Of a DNA stretch of 64,000 nucleotides, positions 32,952 through 44,570 are shown one piece after another. The position numbers and the translations under genes were made by a program. Numbering within the stretch: the stretch's first letter is position 1; every line of letters starts with the position of its first letter. Under the pieces are notes generated by a model, which saw only the letters and a list, made by a program, of their open reading frames with translations, was not told the DNA's origin and searched no databases. The DNA comes from Orientallactaga sibirica (Eukaryota > Chordata > Mammalia > Rodentia > Dipodidae): positions 6,367,001-6,431,000 of the forward strand of contig JAEOAD010000005.1 of assembly GCA_036365145.1 (NCBI GenBank), written 5' to 3'.

Positions 32952-33196
32952 GCTGGGGAAATGACTCAACGGTAGAGTGCTTGTCATGCAAGCATGAGGA
33001 CTTGAGTTTGGATTCCCAGCACCCATGCAAATACAAAGCATGGTGCTTCAAAACTATCATCCCTGCACTTGGGGCAAGCTGGCTAGCTAGACTAGCTGAG
33101 TCTGTAAACTCCGGGTTTCGAGAAAGACCCTGCTTCAGTAAGCAGGTGATAGCATTTTATATTGAGCAATATTAATCTCTGACACTTATAAACATG
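32952..33196 (+). mobile_element. B4-type SINE
   Basis: ID-like head GCTGGGGAAATGACTCAACG .. CATGCAAGCATGAGGACTTG, then B1-like TCATCCCTGCACTTGGGGCA and GAAAGACCCTGCTTCAGTAA, ending in a CA-rich tail. The head and fused B1 domain define the family. Confidence 0.82.
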
Positions 33197-33197
33197 T

Positions 33198-33233
<36 letters not shown>

Positions 33234-33240
33234 ACACACC
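33197..33240. repeat. (CA)n microsatellite, tail of the B4 SINE
   Basis: GCACACACACACACACACAC with one CATACA interruption. An A run plus GA-rich stretch follows at 33294-33326. Confidence 0.93.
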
Positions 33241-33493
33241 TGCACACTTATGTACCCACAAATGTACAGGCACATGTTTGCACCCCCCCACACAAAAAAA
33301 AAAAAAAGAGAGAGAGAAAGAGAGAGTGCTATGTACAGACCAGCTTGCAGTAGGATGTCCTTTCTTCTGGGGTGATGTAGCCGTGTTACATAGGGCATTG
33401 CTCAGTGAATCTTAGCCCTGTTGTGCCCGTGGCCAACAGAAATCATATGTGACTGTCTAACTGGGTACCAGGTAATTGTCATGATAATGAAAA

Positions 33494-33495
<2 letters not shown>

Positions 33496-33532
<37 letters not shown>
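33496..33532. repeat. (GT)n microsatellite
   Basis: About 18 uninterrupted units. Confidence 0.95.
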
Positions 33533-33535
<3 letters not shown>

Positions 33536-34359
33536 TCCATTTCAGATTTCACCTAAAATCAATATTAGTTTAGGCATTACATATTACACATTGGATAGTT
33601 GGAAAGAATAACTTTTTATCAAAACAAATTAAGAAATATCCCAGTAAAAGCCTACTATTGAGACAAGACCTTTGTGCTGTCTGTACTCTTATAAATACAA
33701 CTTTATGCTCCTGAAAGAAATTACATGTTCTGAACACTCGAAGTCATCTCAATCATAGGAAATATTGGCTTTTAAATTTTCCCAGACCTTTCAGGAGAAG
33801 GTAATTTAGATTTTTTTTCCACTTAATTTTCTAAATAATTACTGTGGTTCCTCCCCATTTCTCCATTAATACAGCCCAGATGGCTGAAGAGAGGTAGCAA
33901 AGAAAAATGTGAGTTCCAGGACGGAGGGATAAAACGAGTTGGCGATCATCCTGAGAACCCTGGTGCAATTTCATGTAATTTCTCTGACCACAGCCTCAAC
34001 AAGCCATCCAGGCTGCTATTGTTCTTCGTGTTCCTGGCAGGCATCAGGCGTGTTTGGAAAGAGTAGTGACCAAACGGCACTGTCTTCAGCCACACATTGT
34101 CCACAGCTTGCCAGCCGCCGAGCAGAGGCCGCCCTCTCTCCCCTCGGCTCAAGGACGGTGGAAGAGCAAGGAACATTCCTTCAGCATGTTTTGCTTTTCT
34201 TTCCTTCTCTGTTCCCTTTTAATTTGAATTAAATAAATTTGTTGCCCTTTTAATTTGAACTAAATGAATTTCTTACCTTTATGAATCCACCTATCAATTT
34301 CCCCACATCGTTATGAATTTTCTTATATTATTACAAATTAGTATTTTACCATTTGGGGA
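33533..34359. other. Unassigned unique sequence
   Basis: Includes a GC-richer part near 33930-34180 open on both strands for 76-97 codons, no known motif. A short imperfect direct repeat (CCTTTTAATTTGAA.TAAAT) occurs at about 34215-34266. Confidence 0.45.
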
Positions 34360-34565
34360 TATTTATTTATTTATGAAAGAAAGAAAGAGGCAGATAGGTG
34401 ATAAATAGATGAGAGAGAGAGAAGGAGAATAAGCAAGCCAGTACCTCTAGCCACTGCAAATGAATTCCAGACATATGTGCCACCTTGTGCATCTATCTGC
34501 TTTACATGAGTACTGGACAGTACTAACATGGGTGGGTACTACTGCCAAGCCATCTCTCCAGCCCT
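34360..34565 (-). mobile_element. DIP SINE, diverged
   Basis: Tail TTTATTTATTTATGAAAGAA, body CCACTGCAAATGAATTCCAG, head GCCAAGCCATCTCTCCAGCC with a short internal loss in the B-box region. Confidence 0.82.
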
Positions 34566-34579
34566 GGTTTTTGGATTTT

Positions 34580-34580
<1 letters not shown>

Positions 34581-34622
<42 letters not shown>

Positions 34623-34764
34623 TTCATTTTTGTTTTAGGAGGTAGGGTCTCCAGGCTGACCTGGAGTTCACTATGTAGTCTCAGGGTGGCCTCGATCTCA
34701 TGGTGATTCTCCTACCTCTGCCTCCTGAGTGCTGGGATTAAAGGCGTGCGCCACCACGCCCGGC
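34581..34764 (-). mobile_element. B1 SINE with (TTTA)n tail and target duplication
   Basis: Twelve or so TTTA units, then antisense B1 to CGCCACCACGCCCGGC. Flanked by GGTTTTTGGATTTTT (34566-34580) and GGTTTTTGAATTTTT (34765-34779). It sits inside the T-rich tail of an older B1. Confidence 0.95.
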
Positions 34765-34779
34765 GGTTTTTGAATTTTT

Positions 34780-34900
34780 GAGACAGGGTCTCACTCTATC
34801 ACAGGCTGATGTAGAATTTACTCTGTAGTCCAGGCTAGCTTCAAACTCACAGCAATCCTCCCACCACCACTCCCAAGTGCTGGGATTAAAGGTGTGAACC
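34780..34900 (-). mobile_element. Older B1 SINE
   Basis: GAGACAGGGTCTCACTCTAT, GTAGTCCAGGCTAGCTTCAA and GCTGGGATTAAAGGTGTGAA. More diverged than the B1 inserted in its tail. Confidence 0.85.
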
Positions 34901-35149
34901 AAGTCCACTTATGAATTAATATTTGTATAATTAACCATTTGCCAATGGAGAATTAATAATATTTGTTCAGGTAAAATGATAGTACTACAAAAACTGATGG
35001 TAGATGAAATTAGATGGAGTTTGATAAGCAAATTAGAGATGGAGTGGGAAGACGTGTCACCGTGGATTTTCTTGTTTTCATTTATGATCTCTATGGATGT
35101 GTACCTTGTTCCAAAAAGAAAAGAAATTAGAACTTTTCTCGAAAAATGA

Positions 35150-35595
35150 AAACAAAAGAGATAGCACGTGCTCTCACTGGTGGCCTGAGAACCTCCTCCA
35201 AGGGAGATGGTGGTGGACACTGAAAAGAAATAAAACTCATCAAAACAGAAAATCAGAAGCTGCTGAGAGCTCGACACTAAAGAACACTTACGACATGCCC
35301 TCGGAGGTTCATGGAACATTTTAGAAGAGGGGGGAAAGCGTGTAAGAGACACAGAGTAGAAAGGCGTACTCTGAGACATTGTCTCCACCACAAAGACTGC
35401 CTAGTGCATTCCGGACCCCATAGTGAGTACTCATGATGCCTCAGTAGAGGCCCTCAGTGGAATGGAGGCGGGGGAGAGCGAGCATTGAAGTGTAATCTAA
35501 TAGGAATATGACTAATTTTGCAATTTGTTCATATATGAAAGTTCACAGTAATAAATGAAAAGAATGAAAATTAAATATTTTTAAAAAGAAAAATA
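35150..35595 (+). mobile_element. L1 3' end (Lx-like)
   Basis: Contains CTCTCACTGGTGGCCTGAGA, AAAAGAAATAAAACTCATCA, CTGCTGAGAGCTCGACACTA, a 3'-UTR-like TCATGGAACATTTTAGAAGA and an end with CAGTAATAAATGAAAAG. The series follows the terminal ORF2/3' UTR order of rodent L1. The 160-codon minus frame at 34909-35391 is partly antisense to it. Confidence 0.62.
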
Positions 35596-36679
35596 TGAGG
35601 GGCCTTAAAATTCCAGCCCTGATCTGAATAATTAATCAACACTAACTACTGTCTCCAGCAGTAGACTCGTGAAACCTAACATACATCCTGTTTTCAGGGA
35701 GAATATGGTTAACGCCGCTGGATCACATGCTCTGGGCACATTTTAATTATCTATCTCTTTCTCTCCTCATGAATAAAAAACTGTTTTTGTTTTTTTTAAA
35801 ATAAATGGTTCAGTACAAGGGACAAAACTAAATGTAGTGTTATATGGGAGCTCACAAAAGAGAGTGGCTTGCCTCAACTCAGACCATCAAGAAAGACTGT
35901 GTGCGTATAGCCATTTCCCAGTGGAATTACACATTCAAATAACACACCATTTTCTTAGAAAAGGAAAGGAATGAAAATCTTCAGCAACTGAGTGACTGAG
36001 GTAAACTTGGCATCAGTTTGAATGAATCCTAACAGAATATTTTGTTATAAATTTCATGCTGAATTTAGAGGTTGATATTACCCACCTCTCATTCCCTCCC
36101 ACCTTTCTTTCTTTCTCTCTGCAACTCTCTCCTCCCTCCACATCTCAGTATATCATATCTCATGAGACCTCACCAGGGGAAATGTATGACATGACCAGGG
36201 AAGTCTTTTCTTAAAAGCCTTCATTAGTTTGCCTAGAAATATCTATGGACAATGAATTCAGCAATGTCTTCCTGCCTCAGGATTTTCTGAATTAGAGACA
36301 TTTTATTTCCATTTCATAACTGAAACTCTGAGATGGGAGGACATAAAGTCCTCTCTATTGGATTGCTGTCTGTATTCACTAATCTGTCCTTTGGCCAGGG
36401 CAAGGGACATGCAAGGCACACACGGGAGAGTCGTGTTTGAAGGACAAGCCTTGGACATTCCAGGGCAGCCCAAAAGAATACTCCATGCAGCCCCTTAAGG
36501 TCATAAAGACACATTTAAGCAGTTAAATGTAATGAGAACAATCCATTCTGAACCGGACACCAGAATGTTCTTCCCACCACACAGAGTTTTCTTTTGAGAC
36601 TTTGCCAAATATTTTAACAATCGATTTTATACTTTACTATTATTTTAATGAAAGAAAATTTATTTCTGCAATCTGTTTT
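35596..36679. other. Unassigned unique sequence
   Basis: About 1.1 kb, no repeat or gene recognised; a CT-rich patch at 36090-36135. Confidence 0.45.
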
Positions 36680-36694
36680 CACTAAATCATTCTT

Positions 36695-36781
36695 TTTTTG
36701 AGAGAGAGAGAGAGAAAGAGAGGAAGAGGCAGAAAGAGAGAGAATAGGAGTGCCAATGGCCTCTCAGTGGCTGTGAACGAA

Positions 36782-36821
<40 letters not shown>

Positions 36822-36956
36822 CCCCCTTGTGGTCAAGTGTGGCATTGCGCCCTTGCGTCACTGCATCTGGCTAAACGTGGGACCTGGAGAATCGAACTGG
36901 TGTTCTTAGGCTTGGCAGGCATGCACCTTTACTGCTAAGTCATCTCTCCAGCCCTA
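36695..36956 (-). mobile_element. DIP SINE, long form, with target duplication
   Basis: Antisense copy flanked by CACTAAATCATTCTT (36680-36694) and CACTGAATCATTCTT (36957-36971 region), one difference in 15. Contains an internal (AC)18 expansion where other long forms read CTCCAGACACACGTGCGCCC. Confidence 0.95.
36784..36819. repeat. (AC)18 microsatellite inside a DIP SINE
   Basis: Perfect run arising at the CAGACACACG position of the SINE body. Confidence 0.95.
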
Positions 36957-37023
36957 CACTGAATCATTCTTATTCCACTTTTAAAACATAGCTTAAAAGG
37001 TGACCAACCGTTACATCTCCTTG

Positions 37024-37390
37024 CCAGGCTGTTACCACGAACTAAGCAGCTTACATAACACGGGTAAGTTTTCACATCATTTGGATGCTGTTGTGCATAA
37101 AACACCAAAATGCAGGCAAGATTGCTCTGCCCTGAGAGCTCTTGGGATGAGTGTCTTGGTAGGGCCATCTTTCCCCGTGCCTTCACCTCATGTGCTTTGG
37201 TGTGTCTTTGTCCTCAGATCCTCAGCTTCGAAGGACCCCTACCATGTTGGATTAGTGTAAATGCTGAGGACCCCATAGAACCTTAATTACTTCCTCCAAG
37301 ACTCTCCACGTGTGATTACATTCTGAGGGCATAAAAATTAGGACTTGAGCATATTCACTCTTTTGAGAGAACACAGCTCCACCCACAATA
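37024..37390 (-). mobile_element. MLT1-like MaLR LTR, ancient
   Basis: CCAGGCTGTTACCACGAACT start, then GTGTGTCTTTGTCCTCAGAT, CCATGTTGGATTAGTG, ACCTTAATTACTTCCTCCAA, GATTACATTCTGAGG and a terminal GAGAACACAGCTCCACCCAC. The order matches antisense MLT1 LTRs shared across placental mammals. Confidence 0.68.
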
Positions 37391-38454
37391 GCTATCCACA
37401 ACTATAATAAATATAAATCCCAGTCTGATTTTTTTCTCTCAGGCCAGGGAGTAAGGGCTTATTGCTGTTATATACAATAAAATTTCACTCGCTTCAAATA
37501 GACATCTGCCCCTTTTGCACTTGATAACTACAAACATTCTACATTCTGCAACTTCAAATATTTTGGATTTCTCATTTTTAATATATTCAATCTAAGATCT
37601 ACCTAAAGGCCAAATATTCACTGTGGATCAAGTAATGATATCTAGTTACAAAGTTCCTTGAGAAAATATATTACCATAGCCATTTAAAAGTTCATGAAAA
37701 CTTTCTTTTTTATAAATAGTTTAGATCCTCAAAGGTATTATTTGACCTCTCTAGCCACTGGATATCAAACATAATAAATTCCTGGAGAAATGTAATCCAC
37801 TCAGGAATGAAAAGATTTATTAATCATAAGATTTTTAAGGGAAGCTTAGTTTTTTATGGTAACATAAGAAGCTAATAGGCTTTACTTATGAATCTGTTTA
37901 TAGTAATAATTCAGCTTTATGATATAAAATATGTTTTCTCACTCCCATTAAATTTATTATAAATTTGAAAATTCTTTGGCTATTGAAAGACTTGGAAAGA
38001 TCATCTTCATATTAAGACTCAGGTTTTGGGTTTTTGTTTTTTTTTTTTTTAGTTATAGCCCTTTGTTTTTCTCTTTTATCTGCTTTAAAAACAATCCCAT
38101 AGTCACCATATCAGATTTTACAAGTAATGGGGTTATTTGAGATCATCTACCAGGCACATCCAACCTTTAGACATAATGGTAATGTCTACAGAGTCCACAC
38201 TCAAGAAGCATACAACAAAAATCTCATAATGTGTTAAGGAAGTTTACTATTTTGTTTTGGGCCCCATACACAGCTATCTTGAGCCACATGCAACGTGTAA
38301 CCTGTGGACCTCTGAAAGTCCAAGCTAATGGTTTATGGATGTAAAGGTCCAAGAAAGGCAAAATGACTTAAAGTACATAGCACAGTTTACAGCAATGTTT
38401 GAAAGAGTAAACCTATCCCTTTCTTAGGATACCTCTTCAGCTTGTTTATAGGCT
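37391..38454. other. Unassigned unique sequence
   Basis: Strongly AT-rich, T run at about 38037-38051. No repeat or gene recognised. Confidence 0.45.
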
Positions 38455-38600
38455 ATGTGCATGGGGGGGGGTGTGCATGTGAAGGCAAAGGTCAACATGT
38501 CTTTTTCATTCACTTTCCATCTTATTTCTTGAGACATAGGTTGTATTGAACCTGGAGCTCACTGATTTTGCTAAAATAACTGACCAGAAAGCCCCAAGGG
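38455..38600 (-). mobile_element. B4-type SINE, partial
   Basis: TGTGCATGGGGGGGGGTGTG tail region, TCTTGAGACATAGGTTGTAT and ACCTGGAGCTCACTGATTTT. The head is missing. Confidence 0.55.
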
Positions 38601-38680
38601 TTTGCCTGTATTTGTCTCCATAACTGACTCCAAACACAGTATCAATAATGTAAACAAATTATTTTAAAATGCTTTGCAAA

Positions 38681-38681
38681 C

Positions 38682-38712
<31 letters not shown>

Positions 38713-38717
38713 TTTTT
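38681..38717. repeat. (TTTA)n microsatellite
   Basis: About nine units with no SINE body recognised next to it. Confidence 0.9.
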
Positions 38718-38912
38718 GCAAAAGTCAGGAACACATGAGAAGGCATACAGTCAGTTTTGAGCAGATTTATCCTCCACTCTGAGGTGCATTGAATGCAGGT
38801 GTTTTGATATGACCAGATCATGAAAATGGGTATAAAAATAGGACTTTTCTAGAAAAATGAAGATATATGGTCTCCTTGTTATTTAGGAAGTTTAATGCAG
38901 ACAGAAATATGA

Positions 38913-39295
38913 GGGCTGGAGCTATGGTTCAGTGGTTAACGTGTTTGCCTGTGGGCTGGAGGAATGGCTTAGTGGTTAAGGCATTTGCCTGCAAAGCTAA
39001 AGGACCCTGGTTCGATTCCCCAGGACCCACGTTAGCCAGATGCACAAGGGGGCACATGCATCTGGAGTTCGTTTGCAGTGGCTGGAGGCCCTGGTGCACC
39101 CATTCTCTCTCTCCCTCTTTCTCTGTCAAATAAATAAATAAAAATTTAATTTTTTTTTTAAAAAAAGATGTTTGCCTGCAAAGCCAAAGGACTCATGTTC
39201 AATTCCCCAGGATCCACGTTAGCCAGATGCACAAGGGGAAGCATGTGTCTGGAGTTTGTTTGCAGTGGCTGGAAGCCCTGGCACACCCATTCTCC
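38913..39295 (+). mobile_element. DIP SINE split by another DIP
   Basis: Outer copy: head 38913-38951 and continuation 39169-39295, cut off after GGCACACCCATTCTCCCC without CT stretch or tail. The inner copy interrupts it at TGTTTGCCTG. Confidence 0.9.
38952..39168 (+). mobile_element. DIP SINE nested in a DIP, with target duplication
   Basis: Complete copy near consensus with intact B box GGTTCGATTCC. The 10-bp repeat TGTTTGCCTG at 38942-38951 and 39169-39178 is host-SINE sequence duplicated on insertion. Confidence 0.95.
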
Positions 39296-39626
39296 CCAAT
39301 AGATTCAGGAGTCGTAACTTGGATTTCCAGCCACCTGGCTGGATGAGGAGTCACTGTGGGTGTGGGTGTGGGCGTATCCTAGGGTCCAGCCCTAAGTTGT
39401 GTTTGGAGGCAGAGCTGGAATTCCACCCTTCGGTACGCAGAGAGTAGTCCGAGTTCTGCCTGGGTCCCCTGCTATTTGGCTGCCAGGTTTTGCTATTAGT
39501 TTTGGTGGTGGCTTTTCTTGTTTTTGCCGTTGAACTTGCCCTGGATCTGTAAACCAGAAATAAATCCCATTCCTCCTATAAACTGTGTCTGGTTTGGAGG
39601 TTCATCCCAGCAGTGTGGAGCTGGCA
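39296..39626 (+). mobile_element. ORR1-like MaLR LTR, 5' end lost
   Basis: CAGCCACCTGGCTGGATGAG, CCTGGATCTGTAAACCAGAA, ATAAATCCCATTCCTCCTAT and AACTGTGTCTGGTTTGGAGG correspond one for one to the LTRs at 44.2 and 53.2 kb. AATAAA near 39562 would be the LTR poly(A) signal. Confidence 0.75.
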
Positions 39627-41301
39627 AATGTCCCTGTAATGTTATCATATAAAAGTGCTAAATGTTACAGCCATGCATCAATGTCCCCATATCATACGCA
39701 TTGCTGCAATCCTATTTTCTTGAGAGCAGCATATGTATCTTTATTTGTTCTATTAATGTATGAGGATGATTATTAAATCTTGATTTGGAAGTTAACTACC
39801 TGTAGAGAAGCTCTCATCTCTCCAAGCCTTGCGACTATCCAATGGGTTGTTCACTTGGTGATTGGAGACTACAGGAAGCTGGTGTGGAATCCTAATTGCT
39901 TACACTAGTAAAAATTATTTCCTCTTATAAAAAAATCAAACAGAAGTGCTTAGTAGTACAATTATAGACTTGACATCATAGAACTTTTAGGTGAAATAAA
40001 TTTGATAGTGTTTATAAACTCTGATTCTAGCTCAAATCCTGCTCCAGACTTAACATGTGATATTAGCCATTACTATATAATTGAATCTTAAGGAACTAAA
40101 CATCTCTTAAATAATTATTTATGCATATAAATGTTTTAGACTCCCAAGAGCCAGACTTCAAAGAACTAAGAATGAGAATATTCAGTTAGTTGTAAATAAC
40201 TGAAGCATTATTAAGCTAAGATGGAAGAAAAAAGATAACCAAAAATGACTTAAAAATAACATCTATTTGTATAAAGTGAAGGAGGAGGTGTTAACATGCA
40301 CCTTTGAAACATAGTATCTTCATGATGGGCATTTTATTAGCCAAAGCTGAAATTCTGATCTTTTACCTTCCTGATAAGAATATAAATTCCCAAAATTTCT
40401 TTGGAAGCACAAAATATTTTGCTGAGAAAAGAGAATAATATAGAAAAGAGAACGGCACTCTATCTTGGTGTAGTAGCTATTTATTTAAATTTTAAATGTA
40501 TATTAGTCATTTCCCTTTTTTCATCTTATGTGAAATTATACAGGAAAATATTTAAGTTGACAGATATTTCTTATTTCTTAATTTCTACCTCACTGTTAGC
40601 AATCATCATTAGTAATATTAAGAAGGAAATAAACATATGCCATTGAAAAATAATCATCAATGTTACCTAATACTGAAAAGCACAATGCATGGAATACTGA
40701 CTTGAGCATACTAATGTAATGCCCAGTATGTATATATGCACACATATGCAAATATGTGTGCAAAGCTATATCTGTGCCATTGCTTATCTACCTTGTCCTT
40801 GGTGAAAGCTGTAGTATTGTAAGGTAGTTAAGCTGCCACTGTACTTCCCTTTTATGATCCTTCAGAAAACCTAAAAATATAATAACTCGCAGTAGGATTA
40901 AAATCCAAGGGGGGAATCTATCTTGCTTATTCACTATTTTCATTGTTTAATGCATATATCTTGTTTTCTAATAGGCGGTTAAGTATGTCTTAAGTAATCA
41001 AGCACAACATAACATTCAAGTGTTACATCTGCATTTTAACTTTTCTATCTTTCCAAACAAAAGAAAATACATAAACTGATATCCAGGAAAAATTAAAAGG
41101 ACCTTCAGAAGCATTATTGTATCACAAAGTGCCTCAAACTGAGTGTTTGAAACTATGAGAGTAAATTTTCTCACACTTCAGATGGGTAGAAGTTCAAAAA
41201 TGACTGGCTTCTTCTTGGAACTTCCTCCTTTTCTTTCCTTTTCTCTTCAGATGGTCTTCCCTCTATTTATGACTGCGATTCAATCTCTGCTTCTTATAAA
41301 A
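39627..41301. other. Unassigned unique sequence
   Basis: About 1.7 kb AT-rich, no repeat or gene recognised. Confidence 0.5.
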
Positions 41302-41315
41302 ATTAGTCATATTGG

Positions 41316-41473
41316 AAGCCGGGCGTGGTGGCGCATGCCTTTAATCCCAGCACTCAGGAGGCAGAGGTAGGAGGATCACCTTGAATTCAAGGCCACCCTG
41401 AGGTTACATAGTTAATTCCAGGTCAGCCTGGACCAGAGTGAGACCCTACCTCAAAAAACCACACACAAAAAAC
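41316..41473 (+). mobile_element. B1 SINE, near consensus, with target duplication
   Basis: AGCCGGGCGTGGTGGCGCAT to ACCTCAAAAAACCACACACA. Flanked by the perfect 14-bp repeat ATTAGTCATATTGG at 41302-41315 and 41474-41487. Probably one of the youngest insertions here. Confidence 0.97.
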
Positions 41474-41487
41474 ATTAGTCATATTGG

Positions 41488-43012
41488 GTTAGGATATATC
41501 CAATGTAATGACCACTATAAGGGCCCTATCTCCAATCAGAGTTACAGTCTTAGGTAATATGAGCCAAGACTTTCCCATGAATTTGTGGGAAGAGATATAA
41601 CTTTGGCTATAAGAATCTTTCATGAGAAAGCTTCTGTGATCAGATAGAGTAGTCTGAAAATGCCTGATAAGACCAAATTTAACAGATTTACTTAGTATAT
41701 TACTCTGCATTAAGAATACCCAAGAGAAGACTATGAGATGCTGACTTTGCCAAAAATAGAAAGTAAATTAAAAACCACCACCTTTCCATTCCAATAACAT
41801 ATACCTTTAAGGGCAGCTAACTGGACTCTGCCCTAACCTATTCATAAGGGCCTGGGCCTAGTGAGCCCTGTCTCCAATGAGCAACCGTTTCCAAGCGCCC
41901 ATCCTCTTCAAAATGTGCTTCATTTCACACAGTACTTTTCTTTAACAATCTTCATTAAATGGCTCTTTTGCAACCTACAAACCCATTGGCACTAATTTTT
42001 CCAACAACCTTCCAGATTGGGAAGTAATGTTGGACTCTTCCTCTGTAATGAATGGCACTTTATAACATTTTTTTAGACTAATGACCTCATTGAAAAGGAT
42101 GAGAAAAAGGAAGGTCACTACAAGATATGTCTTAGAGACAGGGAAATATAAATGCACATGATTTGAATAGGATTTCAGTGCGGCATTGCTCGCCAGCCTC
42201 CATGGAAACGGAATTCTTGACTGGACTCCTGATACAGGAGAATTTGCTAAGCTCTTTAGGGCATTACTGCCTTTTATAATGACGTTAGCAACTTTCCCTG
42301 AATTTCTGCATATTGACAGTGAGTCCTTAGCAGAGTAGGGACCTTGAGAATTAATCCTGATTTAATGAGAAATATTTAAAGGCGGTGAGAGTCATCTTCT
42401 GTAGATGGGAAGCCCTGTTTTAATAGATTATTTTTGGAACATTATGTCCACTCCATCTAGAAACTTGACCACTTAGGACAGGATAAATTTGTGAGAGATT
42501 TAAATAAAGTAATAGGATTTATACTCAATTATTTTCATCACCTATAAGATGTTCTGTATTTGCTTTAAAAGGTTTAAAATTTCACACTTTCTTGCTTTCA
42601 TGAAACCTCAGTAGCCTGCATTAAATCAAGTGGCTGAGTCTCTGGCTGAAGGGCATTTTAGTAAGGTGACAGCCAATGGCTGGATTTGAGAAAATGTAAT
42701 TTATCTTAGATTAATTTGTAGCATTCATTTCACATCAAGCGGTCTGGAGAGCGCTATGACTATACATATTTACATGTGAAATGTTGCTGGATTCTCACTA
42801 ACATGATTCAAATTTTCCATATGTACATCGAGACTGTGTAAAGCACAATTCAAATATGTTTAGGTACCTTGAAATGTTTAGATGCTCAAAACCAACTTCG
42901 TACAAGAGAAATGTTATTACTTTTATCTTCAACTTGATCCTTATTACTCTATTAGATAGTAATCCAAAATTTACTAGTGGAATTAAATGGCCAAAATAAC
43001 TTCCTTTTTTTT
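41488..43012. other. Unassigned unique sequence
   Basis: About 1.5 kb, no repeat or gene recognised. Confidence 0.5.
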
Positions 43013-43227
43013 CTTTTTATTTTTTTTTAAATTTATTTGAGAGTGACAGAGAGAGAGAGAGAGAGAGAGAATGGGTGCACCAGGGCCTTCAGCCACTGCA
43101 AATGAACTCCAGATGCATGTGCCACCTTGTGCATCTGGCTTATGTGGGTCCTGGGGAATCGAGCCTCGAATGGGGGTCCTTAGGCTTCACAGGAAAGCGC
43201 TTAACCACTAAGCCATCTCTCCAGCCC
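43013..43227 (-). mobile_element. DIP SINE, short form
   Basis: T-rich tail, (GA)n stretch 43047-43070, body close to consensus, head CACTAAGCCATCTCTCCAGC. Confidence 0.93.
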
Positions 43228-43657
43228 ATACCTTTCTTTTTAACTTATCTAGTACTCTCTTCTGTTCTTGGGTGTATGAATAACAAGTATCTTATCTCTT
43301 AGTTCACTTTGGAAATGTAAATTTGAAAATGGCAAATATGTGAGAGTGGGTAGAAGAGGTAGGACCCATCTTTGGAAGGATTTCTCTTACTTGGGGATGT
43401 GGGTAACCCTTCTCTTCTGTGAATTGTTCTTGTAGTTGGTTCCTTTGTAAGGACTTTGCCTTTTTAAATCCAGGGAACACAGAGCTATTTTGATAGCCTA
43501 ATCCTGGTAACAAGCAAGTACCAGGATGGGCTAGTGATAAAACTATTGTGTTTGATATTATAAGATCATGACCCTTTCCTGGCCATATTTTTCTTATTTA
43601 TAAATGAAGACTTTTCAGCTTCTTTACCACCACACCTGAATTTAGAAAATAAATAAA
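43228..43657. other. Unassigned unique sequence
   Basis: No repeat or gene recognised. Confidence 0.45.
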
Positions 43658-43776
43658 GGAAGGGAGGGAGGAAGGAAGGAAGAAGGGAGGGAGGGAGGGA
43701 AGGAAGGAAGGAAGGAAGGAAGGAAGGAAGGAAGGAAGGAAGGAAGGAAGGAAGGAAGGAAGGAAGGAAGGGAGGA
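43658..43776. repeat. (GGAA)n polypurine tract
   Basis: Pure GGAA from about 43699 to 43768 with GGGA-rich flanks. Confidence 0.95.
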
Positions 43777-44089
43777 CACTTCCTTGCTCCTTCTATTGAG
43801 GCACAAATATTTTACAAGTTTTCTATACCACCCTTAAGTTTAAAGTTGATTCAAAGCTCTTGTAATGCACCTGCACAATGCTTTTATTATAAAAACATTA
43901 AAGTTGATATCACCTGTGCACAAGTTCACAGTATGACCCTCATGTTACGTGTTCGCTGAGAAAGTAAAATGCAGCTCAGCAAATAAAACCATTGTCAAAA
44001 CCAAAGTCTCAAAGTGCAAACATGACCGCATTTCCACTAGAGGCATTTTGTTACTCTGTGGGGAGCGTGTGATTGACCGTGGTGACGAG
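43777..44089. other. Unassigned unique sequence
   Basis: No repeat or gene recognised. Confidence 0.4.
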
Positions 44090-44570
44090 GCTGTTGGACT
44101 TAAACACAAAGAGCCAGATTAGGACTCAGGTCTGATGGAAGTTGTGGGCAGGTCATTTACTGTGGTAGTTTGAATAGATGGCCCCCAATATACTCAGTGT
44201 TTTATTAGTTTGTAGTTTGCATCTGCAGCCACCTGGCTGGTGGCAGTGTCACTGGGTGGATCTTAAGGTGTGGTGGTGGGTTTGAGATTTCAATCTAAAG
44301 ATAAGCAAAGCGTGCCTAGCTGGAGTTCCTGAGGTGTGCTGTGTGGCTTTTTTGGCTTTTGGCTTTCTCTCTTTCTGCCTGGTCCTCTAAGAGCAGGCCA
44401 GCTTCTTCTGCCATTATGGAACGTCCCCTAGATCTATACGCTTCAATAAATATCCCTTCCTCCATAACTGTGTCTGGTCTGGAAGTTCATCTCAGCGAAC
44501 CTGAAACTGTCTGCTACATTTACTATGACAGATTCTCATTTACTTATTTGTAAAATGGGAAGGCCATCTC
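44090..44570 (+). mobile_element. MIR SINE split by an LTR
   Basis: Left part AGAGCCAGATTAGGACTCAG .. GGGCAGGTCATTTAC and right part GATTCTCATTTACTTATTTG then TAAAATGGGAAGG follow the MIR core order (..CAAGTCACTTAAC..CATCTGTAAAATGGGGA). The LTR at 44161-44518 lies between. Confidence 0.6.
44161..44518 (+). mobile_element. Solo ORR1-like MaLR LTR with 5-bp target duplication
   Basis: Starts TGTGGTAGTTTGAATAGATG, ends AAACTGTCTGCTACA (TG...CA). Contains AATAAA at about 44446 followed by ATCCCTTCCTCC and CTGTGTCTGGTCTGGAAG. Flanked by TTTAC at 44156-44160 and 44519-44523. The termini, poly(A) signal and 5-bp duplication fit a MaLR/ERVL LTR. No internal retroviral region is present. Confidence 0.82.

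Noticed and set aside
34909..35391. 160-codon minus frame
   Set aside because: Its upstream half is antisense to an L1 3' end and the rest shows no family; near chance length.
44161..44518. hAT transposon with 8-bp duplication CATTTACT
   Set aside because: An 8-bp reading is possible, but TG...CA ends, an AATAAA near the 3' end and similarity to MaLR LTRs fit a 5-bp duplication (TTTAC) better.
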